A program made the translations under genes and the position numbers. From a bacterium (GTDB taxonomy: Bacteria > Cyanobacteriota > Vampirovibrionia > Obscuribacterales > Obscuribacteraceae): a stretch of DNA of 64,000 nt. Position 1 is the stretch's first letter. Each line of letters opens with the position of its first letter. The stretch is taken from contig JAGOSY010000003.1 in NCBI GenBank assembly GCA_018062085.1, forward strand, positions 199,215-263,214, given 5' to 3'. The notes under the pieces were generated by a model. That model saw nothing but the letters and a program-made list of their open reading frames with translations. It was not told the origin of the DNA and searched no databases. Below are positions 45,654-55,157 of this stretch, piece after piece.

Positions 45654-45981
45654 TATGAGGAACTCTGAATAGATATTGAAAGTACTTCTTTTATATTATG
45701 GAGCCAATTCGAATGACACGCTGATTTTTCTGTAATTACCAAGGGTACAGCTTTGCAGGCCTTGCAAAGGGGGGTCTAAAGTACGTTTCAGAAACTGAAC
45801 GGGGAACATTGCTAAAATTCAGTAGTCTTAAACAACATGGTCTGTGACTTGAAGCCCTCTTGCTAAAAACATTGCTAAAGAAAACTGGTAAAGAAAACCG
45901 ACCACTCAAGAGATTGAACGAAATCTCATTATTATACTAATTCAGTCCGGCAGAGGCTGTACAAATCTAAGGTACAAAAAG
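45654..45981. other. Intergenic region between divergent genes
   Basis: 328 bases upstream of both the SDR gene (-) and the gene at 45982 (+). A 7-bp hairpin (CTTTGCA...TGCAAAG, near 45751-45769) lies in it. TTGAAC at 45914 and TACTAA at 45935 could form a weak promoter (15-base spacer) for the plus gene. No coding frame stands out. Confidence 0.45.
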
Positions 45982-47229
45982 ATGACATCCAAATCTTATT
46001 CCATCAAACGGTCGATTTTGGCGGGTGCACTTCTGCTCAGTCAATCGATAGCACTAACTCCACTTGCAGCAATGGCAGCCGACAATGATGTCCACGTTGC
46101 TGGTCAAGCAATTTTCTCAGTACCTGCAGCAGGCGGCATGACTGCCGACAAAAGAGCAGCTGTGGTGCAACAAAATTTAGACAATGCCCTTGTTGCCGCT
46201 AAAGATAGAGGCCCAGCGTCAGTAAACATCACTTACGTCAAAGGTGTGCCTGTGATCACGCTAGGCGGCTACCAAGTTGTCACCGTCGATAGTGCCAGTG
46301 CCAAAACAGCAGGCAGCAGCCCAGCTCTGTTGGCTAAGAAATGGGCAGATTCTCTGCGTGAATCACTCAGAGATCAAGCCAGCATTCAAAGTTATGTAGG
46401 CCAATTATCAGGTGATTATTTCGCCTCGGCACCATCGACTATCAATACCCCTATTCAACAACAGCAACAAGCTTACAATCCTATGCAACAGCCTCAACAA
46501 GGCTATGGTCAAGCTCAAAACACCTATCAAGCCCAAACACCATATCAACAGCCCCAGGCTCCATACCAACAGCAAGCACCTTATGGTCAGCCTCAGGGCG
46601 GATACAGACAAGGAAGAATCACCTATGCACCTGCTGGCTTAGTTATTCCAATTTCACTGAGCAGTGGTATTGCCACCCAAGTAGCTAAGGCTGGTGACTT
46701 GATTCAAGCTTCGGTAAGCCAAACAGTCATGCTGGGCGATTCAACTATTCCTGCTGGTTCGACCATCATTGGCACCATCACAGATGCTAAAGGTGGAACC
46801 TACCTAGGTCGCGCCGGTAGCCTCGACATCAAGTTCAACCGGCTAAGAACACCAGATGGCACCGAGACTCCAATTTCAGCTCACTTAATTGGTGGCATCG
46901 GTAAGTACGCCGGCAGCGGCACAGACGAAACCACTCTCAAGGGCGAAACCTGGAAGACCAAACTTGGTCAAGCAGCCATTCGCGGTGGTATCGGAGCTGG
47001 CACAGGCGCCGCCCTCGGAACAGCGGTAGGAGCCATAGCTGGCGGTGGACGCGGTGTCGGTAAAGGCGCTTGGTCTGGTACTGCTATCGGTGGCACAGTC
47101 GGAGTTGCCCAAAGCGTACTTCTAAGAAAAGGCAAAGACGTGTTGATTCCTGCCGGTACAGCCATGCAATTGCAGCTCGATGCTCCTGTTACAGTAGCTG
47201 GAGCTGGTGCACAACAGGCCCCCTACTAA
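45982..47229 (+). CDS. Secreted Gln-rich protein with barrel-like and glycine-zipper regions
   Basis: A signal peptide (~1-33, cleaved near AMA|A) precedes a domain ~residues 35-150 (DVHVAGQAIFSVPAAGG...VNITYVKGVPVITLGGYQVVTVD). A ~65-residue Gln/Pro/Tyr low-complexity stretch follows. Next is a beta-rich domain resembling VirB10/TrbI-type barrels (VIPISLSSGIATQ, KAGDLIQASVS, STIPAGSTIIGTITD), then a glycine-zipper stretch (GGIGAGTGAALGTAVGAIAGGGRG) and a last strand with IPAGTAMQLQL. It may sit in or on a membrane. The ATG has AAGG 9 bases upstream. Function unknown. Confidence 0.65.
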   Translation: MTSKSYSIKRSILAGALLLSQSIALTPLAAMAADNDVHVAGQAIFSVPAAGGMTADKRAAVVQQNLDNALVAAKDRGPASVNITYVKGVPVITLGGYQVVTVDSASAKTAGSSPALLAKKWADSLRESLRDQASIQSYVGQLSGDYFASAPSTINTPIQQQQQAYNPMQQPQQGYGQAQNTYQAQTPYQQPQAPYQQQAPYGQPQGGYRQGRITYAPAGLVIPISLSSGIATQVAKAGDLIQASVSQTVMLGDSTIPAGSTIIGTITDAKGGTYLGRAGSLDIKFNRLRTPDGTETPISAHLIGGIGKYAGSGTDETTLKGETWKTKLGQAAIRGGIGAGTGAALGTAVGAIAGGGRGVGKGAWSGTAIGGTVGVAQSVLLRKGKDVLIPAGTAMQLQLDAPVTVAGAGAQQAPY

Positions 47230-47252
47230 ACAGGAAGTAGACGCTAGTCCAA

Positions 47253-47303
47253 GATACAAAAGAAAAGAGAAGGAGTTTATATCCTTCTCTTTTCTTTTGT
47301 ATC
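47253..47303. terminator. Very long bidirectional terminator hairpin
   Basis: A 22-bp perfect stem with a 7-base loop between the convergent genes ending at 47229 and 47332. The outer arm begins GATACAAAAGAAAAG and the return arm ends CTTTTCTTTTGTATC. The inner stem is purine/pyrimidine-rich. Confidence 0.85.
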
Positions 47304-47331
47304 GCTTTTAGCCTTCGCTTACTCTATCAGC

Positions 47332-49176
47332 TTACTTGCTGTCAGCTTGCTTGGTTTTCTTCTTCGTCGTTTTGACATCGCCGTGCACTTTAGCGTTGGC
47401 GTTAGGCAACATTTGCGCTTCGCTGGCGGGCTCACCGGTGAACTCTTGCTTGAACTCAACTAAGAACTCATCGCCCGGTTTGATTATCGCTTCATTGCCC
47501 TTAACCACGGTATCTTCAATCAGCCAGCTACCAGGTACGCCAGAGAGAAAGCCCCAGGCAAATCCCTTGATGCGACGGTGCCTCACATTTGTACCCACTG
47601 GTTTCATGAATGCAAACGATGGATTGGCGGCACCCATTAGACCTAGGGCTACCGGCATCGCACCAAAGCTGAAGACACCAACCGGAGCCATGGCAGCATT
47701 CAAACCAATACGAACTGCTTTGTACTTGAGCTGCTGCTCCCATGGACCAGCTACTTGACCCAAGTGGTTAACACCAAGAACTCTACCCTCAGCTTTGTTC
47801 TTGATGAAAAGCGCTGCTTTGGCTGGAGTAGCAACTAGAGGTAGGTGCTCACCTTTCTCTGTGACGATTTCATCGAACTCAACGCCTAAGCAGCCAGAGT
47901 TACGATACCAACGGTTAGAGCTAATCAATGAGTGCATAACACTGCGGGCCGGTAATGCGTAGTTGATATGACCTTGCACAGCAGAGCCTTTTTTAGCAAT
48001 AAGGCGATCGCCGATTTTGAGATCGAACTTCAAACGAGCCTCTAAGCCATCACCTTTGTGAGCATTCTTTGAAGAAATCTGCGAAGTGACAACAACTGGA
48101 AATTTAGCACCAGTTTTAATTCTTGTCTTCCCTTCATCTGTTGGTAGATTCTCGTATTGAATTGTCTCTTCAGTTTCTGTTACTTCATCACTATCAATGA
48201 TGATTGGACCATCACCATTGGCGATAATCTGCTCAGGAGCGCTAACCCCAGTTTCAACAACACTGGCACCAAGCTCAACGAGCATATCGGCGGACAGTGA
48301 ATCAACAGTCGAAAGGGCACCGCTGCCACCACCAACTTTCGGTGTCTCTACCGCAGTGTCACCTAATAAATTCTTGCCATTAGGTGAAAGTACACTGCCA
48401 GCTTCCAGTCCATGCGCCGATTCTCCACCTGAAATGGCTTGAATCACTGGACTAGAAACAACTGGTGTAGAACCAGGAGAACCAGAACTAGCTGAAGGAG
48501 AACTAGTCGGAGCACTGACAGCAGATACCCCAGTCACTTCGGATGTACTATCAGAGTCAACCACGAGAACTTCTTCGCTAGCTGCTGGAGCTGCACTAGA
48601 AGAAGTAGAAGTAGTCGAGGAAGTAGAAGAATCTTTAGTAGCAGTTGTAATCACGGCACTGTCAGTAGCGACAGATGCAGGGAGACTCGGGGTAACCTCG
48701 GCAATTGCTTTGCCGTTAGCATCTGATTTACTTGTCGCTGCCTTGTCTTCTGACTTAACTTCAGAACTAAGCTCAGGCTTAACTTCAGGCTGCGCCTCAA
48801 CTTTAACCTCAGGCTTGGGTTCAGACTTAACTTCAGCCTTCTCCTCAACCTTGACTTCCGGCTTGGACTCTACCTTAGGTTGTACTTTAGGCTGTACTTT
48901 TTTTACGTCATCTGACTCGATGATAAACATAGAATCAGACTTACTATCATTCCATGAAGGAGCAACGCTTTCGCTTTGCCCACTCTTCTCGCTGACTTCT
49001 GGTTCAGCGGCCCAGACTGGCTGCCATCCGGCCAAAGCAGAGAAGGCTAAACCTGAGCAGACTAACTCTACGCTCAGCAGCAGTGAAAGTGCCCGCGGAA
49101 CCACACGAACACGGCGGGCAGCAGTAGTCAAGTTCAGGTTTTCAGGATACCGGTTGCTTTTGCTTTGAGAAATCAT
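47332..49176 (-). CDS. Secreted protein with Lys/Pro/Glu/Val repeats and a barrel-like domain
   Basis: An N-terminal hydrophobic signal (~residues 26-55, ending VWAAEP) is followed by low-complexity repeats of KPEVKVE/QPKV type (~residues 95-150) and a Ser/Thr/Ala/Pro-rich stretch to ~330. The C-terminal ~250 residues form a beta-rich domain: RIKTGAKFPVVVTSQISS, HKGDGLEARLKFDLKIGDRLIAKKGSAVQGHI, ending IIKPGDEFLVEFKQ. The 'Gd..ia..Gs.v.G.i' pattern also occurs in the neighbour at 45982, which suggests related folds. The ATG has AGG 8 bases upstream. No known family. Confidence 0.6.
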   Translation of the reverse strand: MISQSKSNRYPENLNLTTAARRVRVVPRALSLLLSVELVCSGLAFSALAGWQPVWAAEPEVSEKSGQSESVAPSWNDSKSDSMFIIESDDVKKVQPKVQPKVESKPEVKVEEKAEVKSEPKPEVKVEAQPEVKPELSSEVKSEDKAATSKSDANGKAIAEVTPSLPASVATDSAVITTATKDSSTSSTTSTSSSAAPAASEEVLVVDSDSTSEVTGVSAVSAPTSSPSASSGSPGSTPVVSSPVIQAISGGESAHGLEAGSVLSPNGKNLLGDTAVETPKVGGGSGALSTVDSLSADMLVELGASVVETGVSAPEQIIANGDGPIIIDSDEVTETEETIQYENLPTDEGKTRIKTGAKFPVVVTSQISSKNAHKGDGLEARLKFDLKIGDRLIAKKGSAVQGHINYALPARSVMHSLISSNRWYRNSGCLGVEFDEIVTEKGEHLPLVATPAKAALFIKNKAEGRVLGVNHLGQVAGPWEQQLKYKAVRIGLNAAMAPVGVFSFGAMPVALGLMGAANPSFAFMKPVGTNVRHRRIKGFAWGFLSGVPGSWLIEDTVVKGNEAIIKPGDEFLVEFKQEFTGEPASEAQMLPNANAKVHGDVKTTKKKTKQADSK

Positions 49177-49332
49177 TTACGAGCCTGCTTCAGTTTCAAA
49201 CGACAAATAGAACGACAGATGATGCCAAGTTAGAAATTTATACAATTAATAGGCGAATATATACATGCTTGACTTCAATTCTTAATCTGCCACATGTAAC
49301 CGCTTGTGACTTTCAAGCTACACAGTCGAAGC

Positions 49333-49361
49333 CAACCAAGGCTCAATTTGAGCCTTGGTTG
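49333..49361 (-). terminator. Hairpin after the TPR-CHAT gene
   Basis: A 13-bp perfect stem (CAACCAAGGCTCA/TGAGCCTTGGTTG) with a 3-base loop, 12 bases after the stop of the gene at 49374. It lacks a T run, so termination efficiency is uncertain. Confidence 0.55.
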
Positions 49362-49373
49362 CACCTAACCAAA

Positions 49374-52367
49374 TCAATAGCCAGGGCCAAGTAGCTGGAA
49401 GCCGGCCCAGCTCTTTAGCGACGGATCTTTCGAAATTGCCGCTAGTTGAGCCTTTCGTAGACCTTGAGCCGGATTAAGACCAGCTTGCTTACTATTGAAG
49501 ACACTAACAAGCTCGTCAATACGCTGAGAATCTGGCTGCCACCACAAACTCATCAGTACATTTCGAGCACCAGCATAATTCAAACCACGGCTGAAAATCT
49601 TGACAGCATTGCCGCGGACATCTTTTGAGTTGACAGAGCTCGCACTCCAAACGATTAGGTCGACGGCCATTGGTGTTCCACAAAGGCGATCTACAGTTAC
49701 TTTTCTTCCCTGATCATCTTTATCACCAAAGATCGGCAAGACCGACCTAAGGGGATTATTCTCTATCAAAGGCAATTTAGCAGAGAAGTGCACCACTGAC
49801 TTGCCTTTCGACTGCTCCTCGAGATTTGGCAAACTAGCGTCTTTACCAGTCAATGTTGTCACTCGGTCTGCACCAACGGCTGACGTAATCTGTGCAGTCT
49901 CCGTCTGCTCTGAGCCACCGCTGGCAGAGTTGGTAGAGGCCACCAACATGCTCAAATCAGCAGTATATTCAGGCGGGCAATCCATTATCACAGACATTGA
50001 TGACGCCATCGAAAGCAAATGACCTTCCACAAAGAACTTGCCTTTTTCATCAATCAAGGCAGCAAAAGGAAGATTGTAAAGTGGCCCGTCCGGTATAAAT
50101 ACCACCATCTGCTCAGCAGTTGTAGGCAAGAATTGTCGCACCGAAGCGGGCAGCAACTGATTGTATAGAGCACGCAGAGTTAACTTTTCCCCCTGACTTC
50201 CGTCCTCTTCAGCACCACCTTTAGCACTAGTTTCGAGCAATGTCGTCACTTGGTTTTTCAACTTAGTTCTGTTAACAGGTAAGTTGGTCGAAGAAATGCG
50301 ACCCAGTGGATCAATCGTAAATACCATGGTCGACTCTGGGCCTACCAGATATTCAACCACTGTCGCTTTGGTCTTCTGTACTGCAGCAATGATGTCGGCA
50401 GGAGAATTTGGCACTGGAGCAATCAAGCGAGCCAGCGATCGATTGGAAGTGACGATCGAACGAAAACGTTCCATCCAACTCTGCCATTCTTTCACCAACT
50501 TATCAGGAGTAGCAGAGACTTCAGCTGCGTGGATGCGTGCTCGTTGTGTAGTCAGTTCAACATAGACGTCGCGATCCTCAGGCTTGACCTGACCACCACG
50601 TCTCAGCCATTCGCTGATGAAGTTTTCTTCCTTAATCTGCTCAGCGGCCAGCAATGCCTGTTCAGTTAATCCTTGATTGGCCATCAATTGTACTAGAGAG
50701 GCGCCCATGTCTTCGCGACTTGTGGGAAAACCAAGACTATCAGCTGTCGAGAAATCTCCAGCTTGGGGTGAACGGAAATAAGAAACAGCACTCTTTAGAG
50801 ACTCCTTGGCCAGGTCTATTTCTTGTCTTGTCAGTTGCAACTTGGCTCGAAGCAAGTAAGACCGCCACAAGCAGCCGTCATCGTTGATGCGCTCTGAAAT
50901 ACCAACTGCCTTATTGACATAATTTTCGGCTGAGGTCAAATCAGAGGCCTTGAATGCAGTTTCAGCCAAACACTGATAAAGTCGGCCTTTTAGTTGCTGC
51001 TCTTTCGTGTTCGCTAATATGTTTAAAGCGCCCTCTAGGTGGCTCTTCGCATCACGATATGCTCCACTGCGGTACTCGGCACCGGCCATATTCTGCAAAA
51101 CAGTGGCATGCAATTTCGGAGCTTTAGGCTGTATGACAGCCTGAAAATCGATGGCCTGCATAAAATAAGTCAGGCCTTTTGCCACTTGGCCATCAAGAAC
51201 TTCGATCACACCAAGGGCGTTTGTGGCTTGAGCTTGGTTGTATGCATCAGATTTAGCCTTAAATACAGGCAAGGCCTTCAGTAAATATTGCCGAGCCTGA
51301 TCCAAATCACCTGTTGACGCTAAGCAGTAAGCATAGCCTTGGTCCATATTGGCCCTGGCCACATCAGAAATCGCTCTCGAATCTAGCTTAGGCAACAAAG
51401 CATAGACTTGTTCATACGTCTTACGAGCGCTCGAAAATTCATCAGCGGCATACTGAGCATTGGCCAATGTCTGCAAAGCAGGAACGAGATAAACCACACC
51501 ATCTTTGGGATTGGAGCGAGCCAATGATACAAGTTTGTTGGCCTCTTCTAGAGCGGCAGTAAACCATCCCATTTCAATCATGCTGGTGACTGTAGCAATT
51601 CTAATTTGTACAGCCTTCGGTAAATCGCCGGCTTGCACACTATAGGTAGCTCCTTCTTGGAAGAACCTAGTCGCTTCTTTCGGTTTACCAAATTGCAAAC
51701 AAAGATTGGCGCAGAGATACATCACTCGGGCTGCTTCAGCCGGATTGTTCAGGCCCGACGTAGTCAAGACCTTAAGCGCCGCATCTAATTGCTGCGTCGC
51801 CCACACCGGATTGTCCAATCCAAAATAGGCTTGAGCAAGAGCAACTCTAGCTCTTGCTAGCGATTGCTGATCTTGCACGCTGGCTAGAACTTCAACAGCG
51901 TTCTCGCCTAAATATTTGGCCTTAATCCAAGATCCTTGCTCGACGTAACAACGGCACATGTTTGTTAGGGCCTTACCTTGGCCTTCGGCGTACTTCATCT
52001 CTAAGCTCATGCCATACATCTCTTGCCAAGCGATCAAAGCTTGGCTTATCAAATGCTGCTCGAAGTACTTCTCGCCGCGCTTCTCCAAATCTTGGATTTT
52101 CTCCATTGACTGCGGAGTTTGAGCCATCTCTGAGATTTTCTCTAGCTCTTTAATGATGGTCTCGCCACCCTTCGACTTATCAGGAAAGAAGTTGCCCATT
52201 TGCGAATTAGGGTTGGGATTAACCACAGCGGGACTGCTGGAATTTTGTTTGACCTGTGTCGTCGAGCCAGCGGCGGTGCTGCGCTCTTGCGCAAACACTG
52301 ACAGGGGGGCACCACACTCGATGCCGGCTACAAGCACGGTACATGCAACTGCAATAACTATTTTCAT
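49374..52367 (-). CDS. Secreted TPR protein with a degenerate CHAT domain
   Basis: A signal peptide (MKIVIAVACTVLVAGIE) leads to ~12 TPR-like repeats (~residues 60-560) and then a CHAT caspase-like domain (~690-997). The domain shows VVEYLVGPESTMVFTID, LLPASVRQFLPTTAEQMVVFIPDGPLYNLPFAALID, KSVVHFSAKLPL (catalytic His position) and LIVWSASSVNS. In active CHAT proteases the last segment reads LSACETG. Here the Cys is Ser (codon at 49638-49640), so cysteine-protease activity is unlikely. Start: ATG 52367, two codons after a TTG at 52373. Probable role in protein binding at the envelope. Confidence 0.85.
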   Translation of the reverse strand: MKIVIAVACTVLVAGIECGAPLSVFAQERSTAAGSTTQVKQNSSSPAVVNPNPNSQMGNFFPDKSKGGETIIKELEKISEMAQTPQSMEKIQDLEKRGEKYFEQHLISQALIAWQEMYGMSLEMKYAEGQGKALTNMCRCYVEQGSWIKAKYLGENAVEVLASVQDQQSLARARVALAQAYFGLDNPVWATQQLDAALKVLTTSGLNNPAEAARVMYLCANLCLQFGKPKEATRFFQEGATYSVQAGDLPKAVQIRIATVTSMIEMGWFTAALEEANKLVSLARSNPKDGVVYLVPALQTLANAQYAADEFSSARKTYEQVYALLPKLDSRAISDVARANMDQGYAYCLASTGDLDQARQYLLKALPVFKAKSDAYNQAQATNALGVIEVLDGQVAKGLTYFMQAIDFQAVIQPKAPKLHATVLQNMAGAEYRSGAYRDAKSHLEGALNILANTKEQQLKGRLYQCLAETAFKASDLTSAENYVNKAVGISERINDDGCLWRSYLLRAKLQLTRQEIDLAKESLKSAVSYFRSPQAGDFSTADSLGFPTSREDMGASLVQLMANQGLTEQALLAAEQIKEENFISEWLRRGGQVKPEDRDVYVELTTQRARIHAAEVSATPDKLVKEWQSWMERFRSIVTSNRSLARLIAPVPNSPADIIAAVQKTKATVVEYLVGPESTMVFTIDPLGRISSTNLPVNRTKLKNQVTTLLETSAKGGAEEDGSQGEKLTLRALYNQLLPASVRQFLPTTAEQMVVFIPDGPLYNLPFAALIDEKGKFFVEGHLLSMASSMSVIMDCPPEYTADLSMLVASTNSASGGSEQTETAQITSAVGADRVTTLTGKDASLPNLEEQSKGKSVVHFSAKLPLIENNPLRSVLPIFGDKDDQGRKVTVDRLCGTPMAVDLIVWSASSVNSKDVRGNAVKIFSRGLNYAGARNVLMSLWWQPDSQRIDELVSVFNSKQAGLNPAQGLRKAQLAAISKDPSLKSWAGFQLLGPGY

Positions 52368-52898
52368 TGGCAAATTTTTCTCAAATTTCCTACGTACAAC
52401 CAGACTTACTGAAGTCTCAAGCAGACCCTAAACGAGCAACGGCTCAAAGCCATCTGCAGACATCGACCTGTAGGATAGTCAATTTACACAATTTTTGCCT
52501 GTGAAATAAGCAGCTTTCCACCTCAGATGGGCAAAAAATAAGGTTGCCGAGTGATAGTGAAATTGAGCTAATTGGGAACAACAGCAGATTTGCCGTCGTC
52601 TTCGTCAATTCCAACTACTACCTATGATCACTTCTGCGAAACAGATATGCATTTCAAAACAGATAAACAGGAGACATAGCAAGGATATGCAACGCATACT
52701 CAATTTTCAAAGAATTTGTCAAAAGTCTGATGCTCACTGAGGAACGCCTATCGAAAAAAATAAATTTAATGGTAGTCTTCTTGTTACCGAGCATTAAGCT
52801 CGCACCATCACTCAAACAAAGTATTCCTTATTATTAGAAATTTTATTAGAAACTTTGAACGGAAGAAATTCCCTATAACTAGAAGTTAGGAGCAAACG
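52368..52898. other. 531-bp non-coding region
   Basis: Between the divergent TPR-CHAT gene (-) and the glycine-zipper gene (+). It is A/T-rich and I see no repeat, hairpin terminator or RNA gene. The only clear signal is a TAGGAG ribosome site before 52899. It probably holds both promoters, but no well-spaced pair is evident. Confidence 0.5.
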
Positions 52899-53375
52899 AT
52901 GAAACTGCAGATTCGTAACGCTACATTGGCCATTCTAGGCCTGATCACCAGCCAAGCACTTGTGTTCGGTACTTTGCCAGCCCAGGCTCAGACTTACTCA
53001 GCAACAGTGACCAAGGCACAACCAAGCAAAACGAAACAGTTTTTCCAAAAACATGACACTGTGCGCAAAGCCACCATCGGTGCTGGCGTGGGCACAGCAG
53101 CCGGTGCCGTCACTGGCTTAGTGGCAGGCAAAGGCATGGTCAGGGGCGCTGCCATCGGGGCCGGTACCGGTGCTGCCGTCGGAGTCATCAATGGCAACAA
53201 GACGCTGGCTAAACATCCGATCATGAGAGACATGGCAACAGGTACAGCAGCAGCCACAGGTATTACAATGGCAGCTACAAAAGGCCGCGGTGGCGCCAAA
53301 ACTACAGTAAAAGGTGCAGCCCTCGGAGCAGCACTAGGGCTAGGAGTGGGTCTCTTCAGAGACAAACTCAAGTAG
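52899..53375 (+). CDS. Secreted glycine-zipper protein
   Basis: A 158-residue protein with a signal peptide (LAILGLITSQALVFGTLPAQA|Q). The mature part is dominated by glycine/alanine zippers: TIGAGVGTAAGAVTGLVAGKGMVRGAAIGAGTGAAVGV and a later GAALGAALGLGVGL. These can pack as membrane helices, as in RcnB/YMGG-type or Gly-zipper 2TM proteins. A Lys/Gln start (KAQPSKTKQFFQKHDTVRK) precedes them. The ATG follows TAGGAG. It lies 25 bases before glpD in the same direction; a functional link is not evident. Confidence 0.7.
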   Translation: MKLQIRNATLAILGLITSQALVFGTLPAQAQTYSATVTKAQPSKTKQFFQKHDTVRKATIGAGVGTAAGAVTGLVAGKGMVRGAAIGAGTGAAVGVINGNKTLAKHPIMRDMATGTAAATGITMAATKGRGGAKTTVKGAALGAALGLGVGLFRDKLK

Positions 53376-53400
53376 GCCAAATAGTATCGAAAAAGGAACT

Positions 53401-55143
53401 ATGAAGAACAGAAGTCAAGTACTCGCAGCTGCAGCAGAAAGAGAATTTGACCTGGTAATCATTGGAGGTGGCATCGTTGGAGCAGGAGTTGCTCAAGATG
53501 CTGCCTCTCGTGGTTTATCAGTATTACTACTAGAAAAAGACGACTTTGCCTCGGGCACTTCGAGCCGCACCACTAAACTTATTCACGGTGGCTTGAGATA
53601 TCTAGAACAACTGCAGTTTCGCCTCACCCGTGAACTCTGCCAAGAGCGTGGGCTGCTAGAAACCCTTGCACCACATATGGTGAGAGACTTTTCCTTCATG
53701 CTACCGATCACCAAAGGCAAGAAATTTTTCGGCCTCAAGGCTGACGTCGGCTTAACTCTCTACGACCTGCTTTCAATCAATGCTCGAGGCGTGCGCACCC
53801 ACCAACGCCTCAACCGCAAAGAAACCCTGGGCGCAGCGCCATCGCTTAATGCATCCTTAGTATCAGGTGGTTTGCGCTTTCACGACTGCATCACTGACGA
53901 CAGCAGAGTAGTGATGGAAGTAATCAAGTCGGCCTGCGAATTTGGGGCCGCTGCCGTTAATTATCTCGAAGCAATAGATTTTAAGACTAAAGACGGAAGA
54001 GTAGAAGCAATCGTTTGCCGCGACCGCTTCAATGGCCAAGAGTTAGTCGTACGCTGCCGCGCTTGCATCAATGCTACAGGAGTTTGGTCAGACATTCTGC
54101 TGCGGCAGCTAGAGCCGACCTGGAGCAACAAAGTACAGCCGGCCAAAGGCACTCACATAATGCTGCCCTTATCTTGCTTTGAAACCAGCACGGCTCTATT
54201 TCTTCCCACGAACGATGGTCGCTATGTCTTTGTCGTACCATGGCAAAAAGCTCTAATGGTCGGCACAACAGACATTGGCTACGAAGGCCCCCTAGACAAG
54301 CCTGTGGCAACTAGCGAAGAAGTAGATTATCTGCTGGGCATACTTAACTCGTACCGCAAGAGTGGCAATAAAAACAATGCAGACGCCCAACTCACAAGAA
54401 CAGATGTCATTGCTACTTGGGCCGGGCTCCGCCCGTTAGTCGGGGGAGAGCACGATGGCGGCAGCGGCAATAATTCAGAGAAAAATGGCAGCAAAGACAG
54501 CAAAGATAGTGAAAAAACTGCCACCATATCTCGCGAGCATTTACTCTTCGAAGGCCCTTATGGCGTAATTGGACTAATCGGTGGCAAATTGACGAACTAC
54601 CGAATGCTTGCAATTCACGTAGTTGATATGGCACTGAAACAGTTGGTAAATCAAGATAGCAAGTATCACGGTTTCAGCCACAGCAAGACCGATAAGATCA
54701 TGCTCGGTGGTTGGAGCGACAAAACAGACTTCCTCAATAGCACAGCACAAATATCGGCTCAGTCGAGAAAACTCTCGCTCGACCCTGCCACTATCGATCA
54801 CTTAATTGCTACCTACGGCAAAGATGCTCTTAAAGTTATCGAACGGGTCGAACAAACTCCCGCCTTAAGCGAGCGCATTTGTCCCGATTTTCCTCCGATA
54901 ATGGCTGAAGTGCCCTATTGCCTTGACAATGAAATGGCAATTTCACTTGAAGACATTTTGTCACGTCGAATACGCCTAGGCTTCGTGCACCAAGGTCAGT
55001 GCCTCGAATCTGCACCAAAAGTAGCAAGATTACTTCAAAATCTATCTTACTGGGATTCTCAAAGAGCGGCAGTTGAACTGGAGCAGTTCGAACAAAGCTT
55101 ATTAGCTCAGCTGGCACCGGCATCACAGCTAGTATCGGTCTAA
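53401..55143 (+). CDS. glpD: Glycerol-3-phosphate dehydrogenase, FAD-dependent
   Basis: A peripheral membrane flavoenzyme oxidising glycerol-3-phosphate to dihydroxyacetone phosphate with electrons to quinone. The FAD motif DLVIIGGGIVGAGVAQDAASRG, GTSSRTTKLIHGGLRYLE, TTDIGYEGPLD and GLIGGKLTNYR are standard GlpD. A polar insert of ~25 Ser/Lys/Asn/Asp residues (~residues 345-372) is lineage-specific. AAGGAAC precedes the ATG. It is followed 14 bases later by a 2-hydroxyacid dehydrogenase gene, so the three plus-strand genes from 52899 may share a transcript. No glycerol kinase is seen. Confidence 0.95.
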   Translation: MKNRSQVLAAAAEREFDLVIIGGGIVGAGVAQDAASRGLSVLLLEKDDFASGTSSRTTKLIHGGLRYLEQLQFRLTRELCQERGLLETLAPHMVRDFSFMLPITKGKKFFGLKADVGLTLYDLLSINARGVRTHQRLNRKETLGAAPSLNASLVSGGLRFHDCITDDSRVVMEVIKSACEFGAAAVNYLEAIDFKTKDGRVEAIVCRDRFNGQELVVRCRACINATGVWSDILLRQLEPTWSNKVQPAKGTHIMLPLSCFETSTALFLPTNDGRYVFVVPWQKALMVGTTDIGYEGPLDKPVATSEEVDYLLGILNSYRKSGNKNNADAQLTRTDVIATWAGLRPLVGGEHDGGSGNNSEKNGSKDSKDSEKTATISREHLLFEGPYGVIGLIGGKLTNYRMLAIHVVDMALKQLVNQDSKYHGFSHSKTDKIMLGGWSDKTDFLNSTAQISAQSRKLSLDPATIDHLIATYGKDALKVIERVEQTPALSERICPDFPPIMAEVPYCLDNEMAISLEDILSRRIRLGFVHQGQCLESAPKVARLLQNLSYWDSQRAAVELEQFEQSLLAQLAPASQLVSV

Positions 55144-55157
55144 CTTAAGAGTTCAAA

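Noticed and set aside
52368..52898. Possible small RNA or tRNA in the 531-bp gap
   Set aside because: No cloverleaf, no TTCGAATCC-like arm and no promoter-terminator pair could be found.
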